Assembly: GCF_030408575.1 (NCBI RefSeq)
Contig: NZ_CP047047.1
Location: 977,990-1,041,989 of the forward strand
Direction: 5' to 3'
Origin: Corynebacterium auris
GTDB lineage: Bacteria; Actinomycetota; Actinomycetes; Mycobacteriales; Mycobacteriaceae
DNA: 64,000 nucleotides
The translations under genes were made by a program, and so were the position numbers. Positions 8,841 to 21,379 of the stretch are shown one piece after another (positions within the stretch are counted from its first letter, which is position 1; every line of letters starts with the position of its first letter). The notes under the pieces were generated by a model. That model was not told where the DNA came from and made no database searches. It was given only the letters and a program-made list of their open reading frames with translations.

Positions 8841-9920
8841 ATGCGAGTTTTGGCGGCGATGAGCGGGGGAGTGGACAGCTCCGTGGCGGCGGCGCGCCTC
8901 GTCGAGGCGGGCCACGACGTGGTCGGCGTGCACCTGGCGCTGTCGCGCGATCCGCAGGCCACGCGCGAGTCGGCGCGCGGCTGCTGTTCGCTGGAGGACT
9001 CCGCTGACGCCCGCCGCGTGTGCGACAAGCTGGGCATCCCCTTCTACGTCTGGGACTTTTCGGAGCGCTTTAAGGAAGACGTCATTGACAACTTCGTCTG
9101 GTCCTACGAACACGGCGAGACCCCGAACCCCTGCCTGCGCTGCAACGAGAAGATCAAGTTCGCGGCGCTGCTCGACCGCGCCCTGACCCTCGGCTTCGAC
9201 GCCGTGGCCACTGGCCACTACGCCGTCCTCGACGCCGGGGGCAACCTGCGCCGCAGCGCCGACCCGCGCAAGGATCAGTCCTACGTGCTCGGCGTGCTCA
9301 CCCGCGAGGAGCTCGACCACTGCATGTTCCCGGTCGGCGACACCGAAAAGCCGCAGATCCGCGAGGAGGCGGCGCGCCACGGCTTTTCGACGGCCACAAA
9401 GCCGGACTCCTACGACATCTGCTTCATCCCCGATGGCAACACCCAGGCGTTCCTGGGCGCCTCGATCGGCATGCGCCCCGGCATGATCCGCGACCAAGAC
9501 GGCACGGTGCTGAAGGAGCACGACGGGGCGTTCCAGTACACCATCGGCCAGCGCCGCGGGCTGAACCTGCGCGTTCCCGCCGCCGACGGCCAGCCGCGCT
9601 ACGTCACCGACATCGACGCGGCCACCGGAGCCGTCACCGTTGGGCCGCGCTCGGCGCTTCAGGTGCGCGAGATCCGCGCGGACCGGCTCAAGGTGCTGCA
9701 CCCGGCCATGGCCGGGGCCTTCGAGGCGAACGTGCAGATCCGCGCCCACGGGGGCGTGGTGCCGTGCCGCGCGGTGATCGATGGGGAGGAGATGGTGCTC
9801 GAGCTGCACGAACCCCTGGAGGGAGTGGCGCGCGGCCAGGCCGCCGTGCTCTACCTGCCGGATCCGGACGGTCTCGGCGACGTCGTCGTCGGCTCCGGCA
9901 CGATCTGCGCCACGGCGTGA
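8841..9920 (+). CDS. mnmA: tRNA-specific 2-thiouridylase MnmA
   Basis: 359 residues. MnmA thiolates U34 of Gln, Glu and Lys tRNAs in the cytosol. The PP-loop is SGGVDSSV at residues 8-15. The two catalytic cysteines are C98 in NPCLRCNE and C194 in ICFIPDGN. The C-terminal beta-barrel (TIGQRRGLN onward) is complete. The start lies seven bases after TACACT (8828-8833), a leaderless arrangement. The window also holds tRNA-Gln and tRNA-Glu genes, but both have C34 anticodons and are not substrates. Confidence 0.96.
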   Translation: MRVLAAMSGGVDSSVAAARLVEAGHDVVGVHLALSRDPQATRESARGCCSLEDSADARRVCDKLGIPFYVWDFSERFKEDVIDNFVWSYEHGETPNPCLRCNEKIKFAALLDRALTLGFDAVATGHYAVLDAGGNLRRSADPRKDQSYVLGVLTREELDHCMFPVGDTEKPQIREEAARHGFSTATKPDSYDICFIPDGNTQAFLGASIGMRPGMIRDQDGTVLKEHDGAFQYTIGQRRGLNLRVPAADGQPRYVTDIDAATGAVTVGPRSALQVREIRADRLKVLHPAMAGAFEANVQIRAHGGVVPCRAVIDGEEMVLELHEPLEGVARGQAAVLYLPDPDGLGDVVVGSGTICATA

Positions 9921-9941
9921 CGGGCCGGATAGTCTCGCAGT

Positions 9942-10811
9942 ATGACTGTGTCTGAGCCGCGCCCGAAAACCGCGTTCGGCCTCGGCGAGTTGCCGGGCAT
10001 GGACCTGGTGAAAGCCGCCGACGTCGTGAGAGGCGAAAGCCCCACCCCGCACATCCCGCAGCTGCCGGCCCGCGGCCCCGGTTCGGACGCGGTCGGGCGC
10101 ACCGCTGCGCTGCTCGACATCCCCATCGACCGCGGCCCGCGCGGGTGGCGTGTGGCAACGCAGCACCGCGGCGCGCGCGACCAAATGCCGCGCGATTTGG
10201 ACGTGCTCGAGGAGTGCTGGGGTAGCGTCGAGGAGCTGAAAGTGCAGCTCGTCGGCCCGTGGACTCTGGCGGCGGAGGTCGAGATGTCCAACGGCCACCG
10301 CATGATCACGGACCCCGGCGCCCTGCGCGATGTCACCGAGGCGCTGCTCGAGGCGGTGCGCGCGCACCTTTCGGACGTTGCTCGGCGCTTCGGTGCCCGC
10401 CCCATCCTGCAACTCGACGAGCCGCGGCTTGACGACGTCATCCGCGGGCGCCTCGAAGGCCCCACCCGCTTCCACGACATTCCCGCAGTCCCGGAGCCGC
10501 TGGAGCGCCTCGAACCCTTCGGAGAGTTCCTGCTCCACACCGACGCGCTGGTGGAGGCCTCGTGGCTCACCGTCGACCTGGACGCGTTGACGACGCCCGC
10601 ACAGAAGGATCGGCTGGCGCGCCTGATCGAGGCGGGCGCACGCCTCGCCGTGGCGCCGGTGGAGCCGGCGACGCTGTGGCGGTTGTTCGACGAGCTGCAG
10701 ATCGACCCGGCGGGCGTGCAGCTGGACGTGTGGGCGCGCCCTGCGCGCACGCTGAAGCAGGCGGCGCGCAACTACCGCGCGGCCAGGATGATGTGTGAGG
10801 GACTGGATTAA
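9942..10811 (+). CDS. Methionine synthase (MetE-like, short form)
   Basis: 289 residues, about the size of one MetE barrel. Recognisable pieces are FGLGELPGMDL, VQLVGPWTLAAEVEMSNG and PILQLDEPRLDDV, the last resembling the QxDEP strand of cobalamin-independent methionine synthases. The zinc-binding His/Cys set of full MetE is not obvious, so catalytic activity in methionine synthesis is doubtful; the family is usually annotated only by homology. The start is eight bases after GATAGT (leaderless). It converges on the exonuclease gene, with a perfect 14-bp palindrome (GCCGGCTAGCCGGC) across the junction. Confidence 0.7.
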   Translation: MTVSEPRPKTAFGLGELPGMDLVKAADVVRGESPTPHIPQLPARGPGSDAVGRTAALLDIPIDRGPRGWRVATQHRGARDQMPRDLDVLEECWGSVEELKVQLVGPWTLAAEVEMSNGHRMITDPGALRDVTEALLEAVRAHLSDVARRFGARPILQLDEPRLDDVIRGRLEGPTRFHDIPAVPEPLERLEPFGEFLLHTDALVEASWLTVDLDALTTPAQKDRLARLIEAGARLAVAPVEPATLWRLFDELQIDPAGVQLDVWARPARTLKQAARNYRAARMMCEGLD

Positions 10812-10819
10812 CGTGCCGG

Positions 10820-13796
<2,977 letters not shown>

Positions 13797-13800
<4 letters not shown>

Positions 13801-14816
13801 GAGTCCGTCTCCTTGGTCGCGTTGAGCAGGGCCGCGCCGAGCGCTTCGGTTCCTGTCGGGCTCGAGTTGTTCACGAAGGCGGCGCGGTGTTCGTCTGCGG
13901 GATCCCACACGAGCATGGTGCGGTAGCCGCCGGTCCCGCCGTTGTGGAAGGGGTAGGCGGTGCCCTCGTGCTCCCATTCGCTCCAGGCGTAATCGGGGCG
14001 GCCGTGGTCGGCGACCCACCTCACGTAAGCGGCCATATCTGTGGCGGTGGAGCGGATGGCGCCGGCGGGCGCCCAGCCGTCCATCTCCCACGGCTCGGCG
14101 TCCCGCCCACTCGACCCGACCCCGCGCGGGCCGTCCCCGACGGTGCCGGGGGTGGCCAGGTAGGTTGCCGTCATCCCGGCCGGCTCGAAAATGCGGGTGC
14201 GCAGGAGCTCCCCGTAGGTGGTGCCGGCGCTGGCGGCCAGGAGCTGGCCGAGAAGGGCGTGGCCGTAGTTAGAGTAAGAAACCTCGCCGCGCCCTTCGAC
14301 GGAGGCTTCTGTGGTGATGTCGAGGATGTCCTGCGGGGTGTGGTCGGCGTAGGGGTTGCCGCCCTCGCGCAGGTTGGCCAGCATGAGCTCGCCGAAGCCC
14401 AGGCCTTCCAGGCGGTCGAGCCCGGAGGTGTGGTTGAGCAGCTCCTCGATGCGCAGGTCGGAGACGGGCGATTCGGGGGCGTCGATAAGCTCGCCCACCG
14501 TCGTGTCGAGGCTGAGTGCGCCCTCCTCGATGAGCTGGCGGACGAGCTCGGCGTTGAAGGTCTTGGTCACGGAGCCGATTTCGAACTCGGTGTGTTCGTC
14601 GGCGCCGAGGCCGCCGAAGGTGACCTCGCCGTTGTCGTAGACGAAGGCCGACAGGGTGTGGTGGCCCCGCTCGGCGTTATCGGCGAGGGCGGAGGTGATC
14701 TGCTCGTCGCCGTACGTTTCGTCACTGAGGCTGACCGGGCGCGGGCCGAAGAAGATCAGAACGGCCAGCGTGGCACCGCCCGCCGCGACGCCGATGAGGC
14801 GGTGGGTGGTGTTCAT
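13797..14816 (-). CDS. Beta-lactamase-fold serine hydrolase (class C / PBP-like)
   Basis: 339 residues with an N-terminal membrane or signal segment (LIGVAAGGATLAVLIFF). Ser-x-x-Lys is SVTKT in FEIGSVTKTF; the Tyr-x-Asn motif is SYSNYGHAL; FHNGGTGGY near the end serves as the HxG-type third motif. Such proteins are often esterases or D-aminopeptidases, and nothing shows that it hydrolyses antibiotics. A GGAGGG site precedes the start. It sits directly downstream of a winged-helix regulator, with overlapping stop and start (TGATG). Confidence 0.85.
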
Positions 14817-15313
14817 CAGTGTCCCTCCGCTGCAGTCATGATGACCATCAGGGGGATGACCCGGCTGACGGGGACGGAATAGGTGCCGGAAGATTTGCTC
14901 ACCCAGCCCGCGGCTTGAAGGGCATTGAGGTGGTGGTAGGCGGTTCCGGCGGAGGAGACAACTCCCTCGGAGACGAGCTCGGCGGCGGAGCCGGGCGCAC
15001 AGACAAGGCGGCGCAGGATGTCGCCTCGGATCGGGTGGGCGAGCGCGGCGAGGCGTTCGATCTGCTCGTCCCAGTCGTTGTCGGCGACCCAGTGCGTGGG
15101 GCGCACCCACTGGTAGTCGTAGGAACGGCTCCCGGAGGTGACGGAGCCGCCGAACATGACGGCGCCGTCGGTGAGTTCGGGCGAGTTTTTGATGGCGCCG
15201 ACGATGTCGGGCAGGGACGGGGCGGACGGCTGCGGGTGGGAATGGAGGGCGTCTTCGAGGGCGGCGACGCGCTTTTCGAGGGCGGTAATGCGGTCAAGGT
15301 CGGTGGAGGTCAT
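14816..15313 (-). CDS. ArsR-like winged-helix transcriptional regulator
   Basis: 165 residues. A short coiled-coil N-terminus (ITALEKRVAALEDAL) precedes a winged helix: LAALAHPIRGDILRRLV, then AGTAYHHLNALQAAGWV as the recognition helix. No metal-binding cysteines are visible, so it is not a classical ArsR metal sensor. It heads the operon with the serine hydrolase and small membrane protein and probably controls it through the palindrome at 15314-15328. Confidence 0.8.
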   Translation of the reverse strand: MTSTDLDRITALEKRVAALEDALHSHPQPSAPSLPDIVGAIKNSPELTDGAVMFGGSVTSGSRSYDYQWVRPTHWVADNDWDEQIERLAALAHPIRGDILRRLVCAPGSAAELVSEGVVSSAGTAYHHLNALQAAGWVSKSSGTYSVPVSRVIPLMVIMTAAEGH

Positions 15314-15328
15314 GGAATCTATAATTCC
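15314..15328. promoter_or_regulatory. Palindromic operator of the winged-helix regulator
   Basis: GGAAT-CTATA-ATTCC, perfect 5-bp arms, directly abuts the regulator ATG and contains the TATAGA hexamer on the minus strand. Occupancy would block the promoter and the start of the message, so autorepression is the simple reading. Confidence 0.55.
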
Positions 15329-15365
15329 AGAACTCTAAAAATGCCGCAACGGGGTGCCAAAGGTG

Positions 15366-16034
15366 TCAGCAGCGCAGCAGGGCCCCGATGATCGTGCCCA
15401 GGTCTCCGATCTGGGAGACCTCTGAGGCGAGGAAGTCCGGCCCGCCGACGCGCCCGATGACCAGCAGAAGGTCGGTGCCGGTGAGGGGGCAGGCCGCTAC
15501 CGTGGTCTCCAACAGCCACCATGGCTCCGGTACCCAGCGGTCCGATTCGGGGTGGAGGATGCGCGCCGAGTCGACCCCGCAGGCGGTGGGGGAGGAGTCG
15601 TCGTCGGAAGGCGCGGCCTGGGAGGCGGCGACCCGGCGCAGCCCTTCCCCGGTGTCCTCCAAGACCACGGCCCAGGAAGAAGTCAAGGCCTGCGGCATGA
15701 CGGAGACGAGTTCGCCCATGGCGGCGGCGACGTCGTGCGTCTGCGAGGCGATGCGCGCGAGCATCTCCACCTGGCCGCGGCGATCCACCCGGCCGGTAAA
15801 CGGGCGGATGCCGTCGACTTCCACGTCGTCGAGGCTGGCGGCGGCGGTGATGAGGGCGTCGACGAGCGTGCCCGTGGGAAGGTCGACGACGATGTCGTCG
15901 GTGACGGCACCGCTGGCGTCCGTCTGCACGATGTCCACAGAACGAATGTCGGCGTCGATCATCCCGAACGCCTCCGCGAGCTGGCCGAGGCTGCCCGGCT
16001 GGTCGGGAAGGGTCACGCGGATGAGGTAGGACAT
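15366..16034 (-). CDS. ACT-domain amino-acid-binding regulatory protein
   Basis: 222 residues. An N-terminal ACT domain (LIRVTLPDQPGSLGQLAEAFG) is followed by a second region that may be GAF-like (AVVLEDTGEGLRRVAAS ... LLLVIGRVGGPDF). No catalytic domain is attached. The ligand is unknown; ACT domains usually sense amino acids. TATAAA six bases upstream of the ATG suggests a leaderless transcript. It is divergent from gatC. Confidence 0.75.
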   Translation of the reverse strand: MSYLIRVTLPDQPGSLGQLAEAFGMIDADIRSVDIVQTDASGAVTDDIVVDLPTGTLVDALITAAASLDDVEVDGIRPFTGRVDRRGQVEMLARIASQTHDVAAAMGELVSVMPQALTSSWAVVLEDTGEGLRRVAASQAAPSDDDSSPTACGVDSARILHPESDRWVPEPWWLLETTVAACPLTGTDLLLVIGRVGGPDFLASEVSQIGDLGTIIGALLRC

Positions 16035-16154
16035 GCAACATTTATAGCACCGCGGGCATGGGTGACAGGCCGAAAACGTCCACCCCGGTTGCTCTGACCG
16101 GCTGCTAGGATAGTGGCGTTTTACGTATCTCCACCACGAAAGATTGGATCTGCT

Positions 16155-16478
16155 TTGACTGAAACTTCCGGGCCTGAAACCTCAGGTATTTCGCGCGACG
16201 AGGTCTCCCACATCGCCAAGCTCGCGCGCATCCGCATGAGCGAGGAGGAGCTCGACGACATCGCCGCGCAGCTCGACACCATCGTCGACGCCGTCTCCCA
16301 GGTGCGCACGGTCGACACCGAGGGGGTCGAGCCGATGAGCCACCCGCACTCCCTCGAGGCGGGTATGCGTGACGACGTAGCGCGGACGACGCTGACACAG
16401 CGGCAGGCGCTCGACCAGGCCCCCGCGGTGGAGGATGACAGGTTCGTGGTGCCGCAGATTCTCGGGGAGGGTGAATAA
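16155..16478 (+). CDS. gatC: Aspartyl/glutamyl-tRNA amidotransferase subunit C
   Basis: 107 residues; the small subunit that stabilises GatA and GatB. ISRDEVSHIAKLARIRMSEE and VDTEGVEPMSHPH are family hallmarks. I chose the TTG at 16155 because it gives the usual N-terminal length; the open frame runs further upstream without homology. gatA follows after three bases. Confidence 0.92.
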   Translation: MTETSGPETSGISRDEVSHIAKLARIRMSEEELDDIAAQLDTIVDAVSQVRTVDTEGVEPMSHPHSLEAGMRDDVARTTLTQRQALDQAPAVEDDRFVVPQILGEGE

Positions 16479-16481
16479 CGT

Positions 16482-17969
16482 ATGACCGACTACACCCTGC
16501 CGAAAGAAGGCATCACCAGCCTGCCCGCCCACGTCCTGGCGCAGAAGATTCAGTCCGGTGAGCTTACATCCCGCGCGGTCACGGAGGCATTTTTGGCCCG
16601 CATTGCGGAGACCGACGACGAACTCGGGGCTTTCCTCCACGTCGGCGCCGACGAGGCGCTCGCCGCCGCCGACAAGGTGGACGAGCAGGTCGCCTCCGGT
16701 GCCGAGCCCGCCTCCGCGCTCGCCGGAGTCCCGCTGGCGCTCAAGGACCTCCTGGTCACCACCGACGCCCCGACGACCGCGGCCTCGAAAATCCTCGAGG
16801 GCTACATGAGCCCCTACGACGCGACCGTCGTTACCAAGCTGCGCGCCGCCGGCATCCCGATCGTGGGAAAGACTAACCTCGACGAGTTCGCGATGGGCTC
16901 GTCCACGGAAAACTCTGCGTATAAGAACACGCGGAACCCGCACGACCTCGAGCGCGTCCCCGGCGGATCCGGCGGCGGCACCGCCGCTGCGCTCGCCGCC
17001 GGGCAGGCGCCGCTCGGCATCGGCACCGACACGGGCGGCTCCATCCGCCAGCCGGCCTCGCTGACCGGCACCGTCGGCGTCAAGCCCACCTACGGTGCCG
17101 TCTCGCGCTACGGTGTCATCGCCTGTGCCTCCTCGCTCGACCAGGTCGGCCCCTGCGCCAACAACGTCCTGGACACGGCTCTGCTGCACGAGATCATCGC
17201 CGGGCACGACGAGTTCGACGCCACCTCCGTCGAGCGCGCCGTCGCACCCGTCGTCGCCGCCGCACGCGAGGGCGCCTCCGGCGACCTGAAGGGGATGCGC
17301 GTCGGCCGCGTGGCTCAGTTCGACCGCCCCGGCACCCAGGCCGGCGTCACCGAGGCCATCGAGGCCGCCTACGCCCAGCTTGAGCGGCAGGGCGCCGAGA
17401 TCGTCGAGGTGGACTGCCCCGTCTTCGAGGACGTCATGGGCGCCTACTACCTCATCCAGATGTCCGAGGTCTCCTCCAACCTCGCCCGCTTTGACGGGAT
17501 GCGCTACGGCCTGCGCGAGGGCGACGACGGCACGCACTCCGCCGAGGAGGTCATGGCCATGACCCGCGGCGCCGGCTTCGGCGCGGAGGTCAAGCGCCGC
17601 ATCCTCTTGGGCACCTACGCTCTCTCCGTCGGCTACTACGACGCTTACTACCTCCAGGCGCAGCGCGTGCGTACCCTCATCGCCGAGGACTTCCGGCGCG
17701 CCTTCGAGCGTGTCGACGTCATCGCCGGCCCCGCGGTGCCCCAAACCGCCTTCAAGCTCGGCGAAAAGGTCGACGACCCGCTGGCGATGTACAACTTCGA
17801 CCTGTTCACCCTGCCGCTGAACCTCGCCGGGCTGCCCGGCATGTCGGTGCCCGCGGGCAACGCCCCCGACACCGGCCTGCCGGTCGGACTCCAGCTCATC
17901 GCCCCGGCGTTCGCGGACGACCGGCTCTACCGGGTCGGGGCGGCGTTCGAGGCCGGGCGCAGCAGCTAG
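16482..17969 (+). CDS. gatA: Glutamyl-tRNA(Gln) amidotransferase subunit A
   Basis: 495 residues. GatA is the amidase that supplies ammonia for converting Glu-tRNA(Gln) to Gln-tRNA(Gln). The Ser-cisSer-Lys signature is complete: Lys in [10 protein letters not shown], and both serines in [12 protein letters not shown] and [12 protein letters not shown]. It is cotranscribed with gatC. gatB lies separately 1.8 kb downstream. The tRNA-Gln gene and gltX at the other end of the window are its functional partners. Confidence 0.96.
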   Translation: MTDYTLPKEGITSLPAHVLAQKIQSGELTSRAVTEAFLARIAETDDELGAFLHVGADEALAAADKVDEQVASGAEPASALAGVPLALKDLLVTTDAPTTAASKILEGYMSPYDATVVTKLRAAGIPIVGKTNLDEFAMGSSTENSAYKNTRNPHDLERVPGGSGGGTAAALAAGQAPLGIGTDTGGSIRQPASLTGTVGVKPTYGAVSRYGVIACASSLDQVGPCANNVLDTALLHEIIAGHDEFDATSVERAVAPVVAAAREGASGDLKGMRVGRVAQFDRPGTQAGVTEAIEAAYAQLERQGAEIVEVDCPVFEDVMGAYYLIQMSEVSSNLARFDGMRYGLREGDDGTHSAEEVMAMTRGAGFGAEVKRRILLGTYALSVGYYDAYYLQAQRVRTLIAEDFRRAFERVDVIAGPAVPQTAFKLGEKVDDPLAMYNFDLFTLPLNLAGLPGMSVPAGNAPDTGLPVGLQLIAPAFADDRLYRVGAAFEAGRSS

Positions 17970-18007
17970 CCGGGCGTCGCTAGGCAAAGGTGGCTAGGGT
18001 GGGGCGT

Positions 18008-19039
18008 ATGCGACTCGCGACACTCACCTCAGGTGGCGACTGCCCGGGCCTCAACGCCGTCATCCGCGGTATCGTCCGCACGGCCAGCGCCGAGTACGGC
18101 TCCACCGTCGTCGGTTACCGCGACGGCTGGGTCGGGCTCATGGAGGACAGGCGCGAGGACCTCTACGACGACGCATTCATCGACTCCATCCTCCTGCGCG
18201 GCGGCACCATCTTGGGCACGGGGCGCCTGCACCCGGATAAGTTCAAGGCCGGGCTGGACAGGATCAAGGCGAACCTGAGCGACGCCGGGGTCGACGCGCT
18301 CATCGCGATCGGCGGCGAGGGCACGCTCAAGGGAGCCAAGTGGCTCTCGGATAACGGCATCCCCGTCGTCGGCGTGCCCAAGACCATCGACAACGACGTC
18401 GCCGCGACCGACTACACCTTCGGCTTCGACACCGCCGTGTCCGTGGCCACAGACGCGATCGACAGGCTGCACACCACCGCGGAGTCGCACAACCGCATCC
18501 TCATCGTCGAGGTCATGGGGCGCCACGTCGGGTGGATCGCCCTGCACGCCGGCATGGCCGGCGGCGCCCACTACACGGTCATCCCCGAAGAACCCTTCGA
18601 CATCGCCGACATCTGCAAGGCTATGGAGCGCCGCTTCCAGATGGGGGAGAAGTACGGCATCGTCGTCGTCGCGGAGGGCGCCGTGCCCAAGGAAGGGACC
18701 ATGGACGGCGATCTCGGCGAGGAAGACGAGTTCGGCCACATCACGTTCAACGGGATGGGCCAGATCATCGCGGACGAGGTGAAAAACCGCCTCGGCTACG
18801 ACGTGCGCACCACCGTCCTCGGCCACATCCAGCGCGGCGGTACGCCCACCGCCTTCGACCGCGTGCTGGCCACCCGCTACGGCGTCCACGCCGCGCGCGC
18901 CGCGCACGAGGGCAACTTCGGCACCTGCGTCGCGCTGCACGGCGAGGATATCGAACTCGTCGGCCTCGACGACGCCGTCGCGCACCTGAAGACGGTCCCC
19001 GCTGGGCGCTACGTCACGGCGCGCACGATGTTTACGTAG
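18008..19039 (+). CDS. pfkA: 6-phosphofructokinase
   Basis: 343 residues. It phosphorylates fructose-6-phosphate in glycolysis. SGGDCPGLN at residues 8-16, [10 protein letters not shown] (phosphoryl donor loop) and PKTIDND (catalytic Asp) are visible. A Gly in GGEGT favours ATP as donor, while the Lys in PKTIDND is seen in the mixed group III/PPi-related enzymes; the actinobacterial form is generally ATP-dependent. TAGGGT seven bases before the ATG indicates a leaderless start. Confidence 0.95.
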   Translation: MRLATLTSGGDCPGLNAVIRGIVRTASAEYGSTVVGYRDGWVGLMEDRREDLYDDAFIDSILLRGGTILGTGRLHPDKFKAGLDRIKANLSDAGVDALIAIGGEGTLKGAKWLSDNGIPVVGVPKTIDNDVAATDYTFGFDTAVSVATDAIDRLHTTAESHNRILIVEVMGRHVGWIALHAGMAGGAHYTVIPEEPFDIADICKAMERRFQMGEKYGIVVVAEGAVPKEGTMDGDLGEEDEFGHITFNGMGQIIADEVKNRLGYDVRTTVLGHIQRGGTPTAFDRVLATRYGVHAARAAHEGNFGTCVALHGEDIELVGLDDAVAHLKTVPAGRYVTARTMFT

Positions 19040-19102
19040 TTCCCCTAATTCGTGTCGCCAGCCCCTTCCGGGTGCTCGCGCGAGGCGCTAGGATCACAAC
19101 CC

Positions 19103-19174
19103 ATGAAGAACGCAGAGCGCGTCGCAGCGGCATTCCCGCTGCTGGGGGCCGCCACGGTGGGGAGGACGGCATGA
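19103..19174 (+). CDS. 23-codon leaderless upstream ORF coupled to the acetyltransferase gene
   Basis: TAGGAT at 19089-19094 is followed eight bases later by ATG and a short open frame beginning MKNAERVAAAF. Its TGA overlaps the ATG of the acetyltransferase (ATGA at 19171-19174). The downstream gene has its own GGGGAGGA site inside this ORF. It could be a leader that controls translation by coupling, or simply a fortuitous reading frame. Confidence 0.4.
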   Translation: MKNAERVAAAFPLLGAATVGRTA

Positions 19175-19731
19175 TCCTGGGTACCTCGCCGATCCGGCTT
19201 GAGCCCCTCTCCGCCGCGCACGAGGCGGACCTTTCCGCTGCCGCAGCGACCCTACCGGACATCTGGTACGTCGACCACGTGCCCGCCCCGGGGGCTGTCG
19301 GCGAGCAGATCGCTTTCCTCACCGCCAGCGACAACTACAGGCCATGGGCCATCATCGATGCCGAAGCCGACCGCGCTCTGGGCCTGACCTGCATCTACAA
19401 CGTCGACGAGCACAACAAGCACTGCGAAATCGGCCACACCTGGATCTCCGCCGAGGCCCAGGGCACCCACGTCAACCCCGCGGCGAAGCTCCTGTTGCTC
19501 ACCCACGTCTTCGAGGAGATGCGCTACATGCGCGTCGAGTTCCGCTGCCACAGCATGAACTTCCAATCGCGGCGCGCGCTGGAGCGGCTGGGCGCGAAGT
19601 TCGAGGGTGAGCTGCGCCGCTACCGCATCATGAATAACGGCACGGTGCGCGACTCCCGGATCTATTCCATCCTCGACTACGAGTGGCCGACCGTGAAGTG
19701 CGGCCTGACAGCCCGCTTGCGCCAGGTGTGA
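19171..19731 (+). CDS. GNAT-family N-acetyltransferase (RimJ/RimL-like)
   Basis: 186 residues. [12 protein letters not shown] at the N-terminus, then [21 protein letters not shown] (cofactor-binding region) and [20 protein letters not shown] match the RimJ/RimL acetyltransferase branch, which acetylates proteins or small amines with acetyl-CoA. The ATG at 19171 has an excellent ribosome site; a longer in-frame extension through pfkA is not real. It sits between pfkA and gatB. Confidence 0.85.
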   Translation: MILGTSPIRLEPLSAAHEADLSAAAATLPDIWYVDHVPAPGAVGEQIAFLTASDNYRPWAIIDAEADRALGLTCIYNVDEHNKHCEIGHTWISAEAQGTHVNPAAKLLLLTHVFEEMRYMRVEFRCHSMNFQSRRALERLGAKFEGELRRYRIMNNGTVRDSRIYSILDYEWPTVKCGLTARLRQV

Positions 19732-19808
19732 GGCGAGGGGCCCGCTGCGACCGGCGGGGGGGCGGGCCGCGCACACGGCGAGGGCGGGCGCGAACTAAAC
19801 TGGTGCGC

Positions 19809-21308
19809 ATGACTGCCTACGACCTGATGGATTACAGCGAGGTGCTGGAGAAGTACGACCCAGTGATGGGTCTTGAGGTGCACGTTGAGCTCGCGACGGA
19901 AACGAAGATGTTCTCCACCGCCTCGGCTCACTTCGGCGCCGAACCCAACACGAACATTGATCCGGTCTCGTTGGGGCTGCCGGGAGCGCTCCCGGTGGTC
20001 AACGCGAAGGGCGTGGAGTGGGCCATCAAGATCGGGCTCGCGCTGAACTGTCAGATCGCGGAGCGCTCCCGCTTCGCCCGGAAGAATTACTTCTACCCGG
20101 ACCAGCCGAAGAACTACCAGATCTCGCAGTACGACGAGCCCATCGCGTACGACGGCTACCTCGACGTCGTCCTCGAGGACGGCACCGAGTGGCGCGTGGA
20201 GATCGAGCGCGCGCATATGGAGGAGGACACCGGCAAGCTCACCCACTTAGGCTCCGCGTCGGGGCGCATCACGGGCGCGACGGCCTCGCTGGTGGACTGC
20301 AACCGCGCCGGCATCCCGCTCATCGAGATCGTGACCAAGCCGATCATCGGCGCGGGCGAACGCGCCCCTGAGGTGGCCAAGGCGTACGTCGGTGCGCTGC
20401 GGGAGCTGGTCAAGGCGCTCGGCGTGTCGGACGCCCGTATGGACCAGGGCAGCATGCGCTGCGACGCCAACGTCTCGCTGCGCCCCATCGGCCAGGAGAA
20501 GTTCGGCACCCGCACCGAGACGAAGAACATCAACTCGCTGAAGTCGGTGGAGCAGGCGGTGCGCTTCGAGATGATGCGCCAGGCAGCGGCGCTCGATAAT
20601 GGCGAGGAGATCGTCCAGGAAACGAGGCACTACCAGGAAAAGGACGGAACGACGTCGAAGGGGCGCCCGAAGGAGGAGGCGAGCGACTACCGCTACTTCA
20701 ACGACCCGGACCTGCCGCCGGTGATTGCGAAGCCGGAGTGGGTCGAAGAGATCCGCGCAACCCTGCCGGAGCTGCCGTGGGTGCGTCGCGCGCGCATCCA
20801 GGAGGAGTGGCAGCTGCCGGAGAAAGAGTTCCGCGATCTGGTCAACGCCGGCGCGCTCGACCTCGTGGCGGACACCGTGGAGGCGGGCACCACCCCGGAC
20901 GAGGCGCGCGCATGGTGGGTCTCGTACATCATGTCGAAGGCGAACGAGCTGGGCCGCGACCTCGACGCCGTCGGTGTCGAGCCGAAGGACGTCGCCCGAG
21001 TGGTGCAGCTGGTCAAGGCGGGCAAGCTCACGACGAAGCTGGGGCGCCAGGCCATCGACGGCGTCATCGCGGGTGAGGGGGGCGTCGACGAGGTCGTCGG
21101 GAAGCGCGGGCTCGAGGTCGTGCGCGACGACGGCGCTATCGAGAAGGCCGTCGACGATGCTCTTGCCGCGAACCCCGACATCGTGGAGAAGTACCGCGCG
21201 GGCAACAAGAAGGTCACCGGAGCGATCGTCGGCGCGGTGATGAAGGCGACGCAGGGCAAGGCGGACCCCGGCCAGGTGAACAAGCTCATCGCGCAGAAGC
21301 TCAAGTAG
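19809..21308 (+). CDS. gatB: Aspartyl/glutamyl-tRNA amidotransferase subunit B
   Basis: 499 residues. GatB binds the misacylated tRNA and activates its carboxylate. [30 protein letters not shown] and KTENINSLKS-like (TKNINSLKS) motifs are present, with the C-terminal YqeY-like helical domain ending [16 protein letters not shown] lies seven bases before the ATG (leaderless). A strong hairpin terminator follows. Confidence 0.96.
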   Translation: MTAYDLMDYSEVLEKYDPVMGLEVHVELATETKMFSTASAHFGAEPNTNIDPVSLGLPGALPVVNAKGVEWAIKIGLALNCQIAERSRFARKNYFYPDQPKNYQISQYDEPIAYDGYLDVVLEDGTEWRVEIERAHMEEDTGKLTHLGSASGRITGATASLVDCNRAGIPLIEIVTKPIIGAGERAPEVAKAYVGALRELVKALGVSDARMDQGSMRCDANVSLRPIGQEKFGTRTETKNINSLKSVEQAVRFEMMRQAAALDNGEEIVQETRHYQEKDGTTSKGRPKEEASDYRYFNDPDLPPVIAKPEWVEEIRATLPELPWVRRARIQEEWQLPEKEFRDLVNAGALDLVADTVEAGTTPDEARAWWVSYIMSKANELGRDLDAVGVEPKDVARVVQLVKAGKLTTKLGRQAIDGVIAGEGGVDEVVGKRGLEVVRDDGAIEKAVDDALAANPDIVEKYRAGNKKVTGAIVGAVMKATQGKADPGQVNKLIAQKLK

Positions 21309-21330
21309 CGAGGCGGAGGCAGCACTCAAG

Positions 21331-21379
21331 CCTCACGCCCCCACTCCGCGATAGGGCGGGGTGGGGGCGTGAGGTGTTT
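21331..21379. terminator. Rho-independent terminator after gatB
   Basis: A perfect 19-bp stem (21331-21349 with 21356-21374, six-base loop) followed by TGTTTTT. It lies between convergent genes and may also serve the YkvI-like gene. Confidence 0.9.

Noticed and set aside
16182..17987. 601-residue minus-strand open frame
   Set aside because: Exact antisense of gatC and gatA; no domain or ribosome site.
18532..19170. In-frame upstream extension of the acetyltransferase
   Set aside because: It runs through pfkA out of frame and has shadow composition; the ATG at 19171 has a strong ribosome site.
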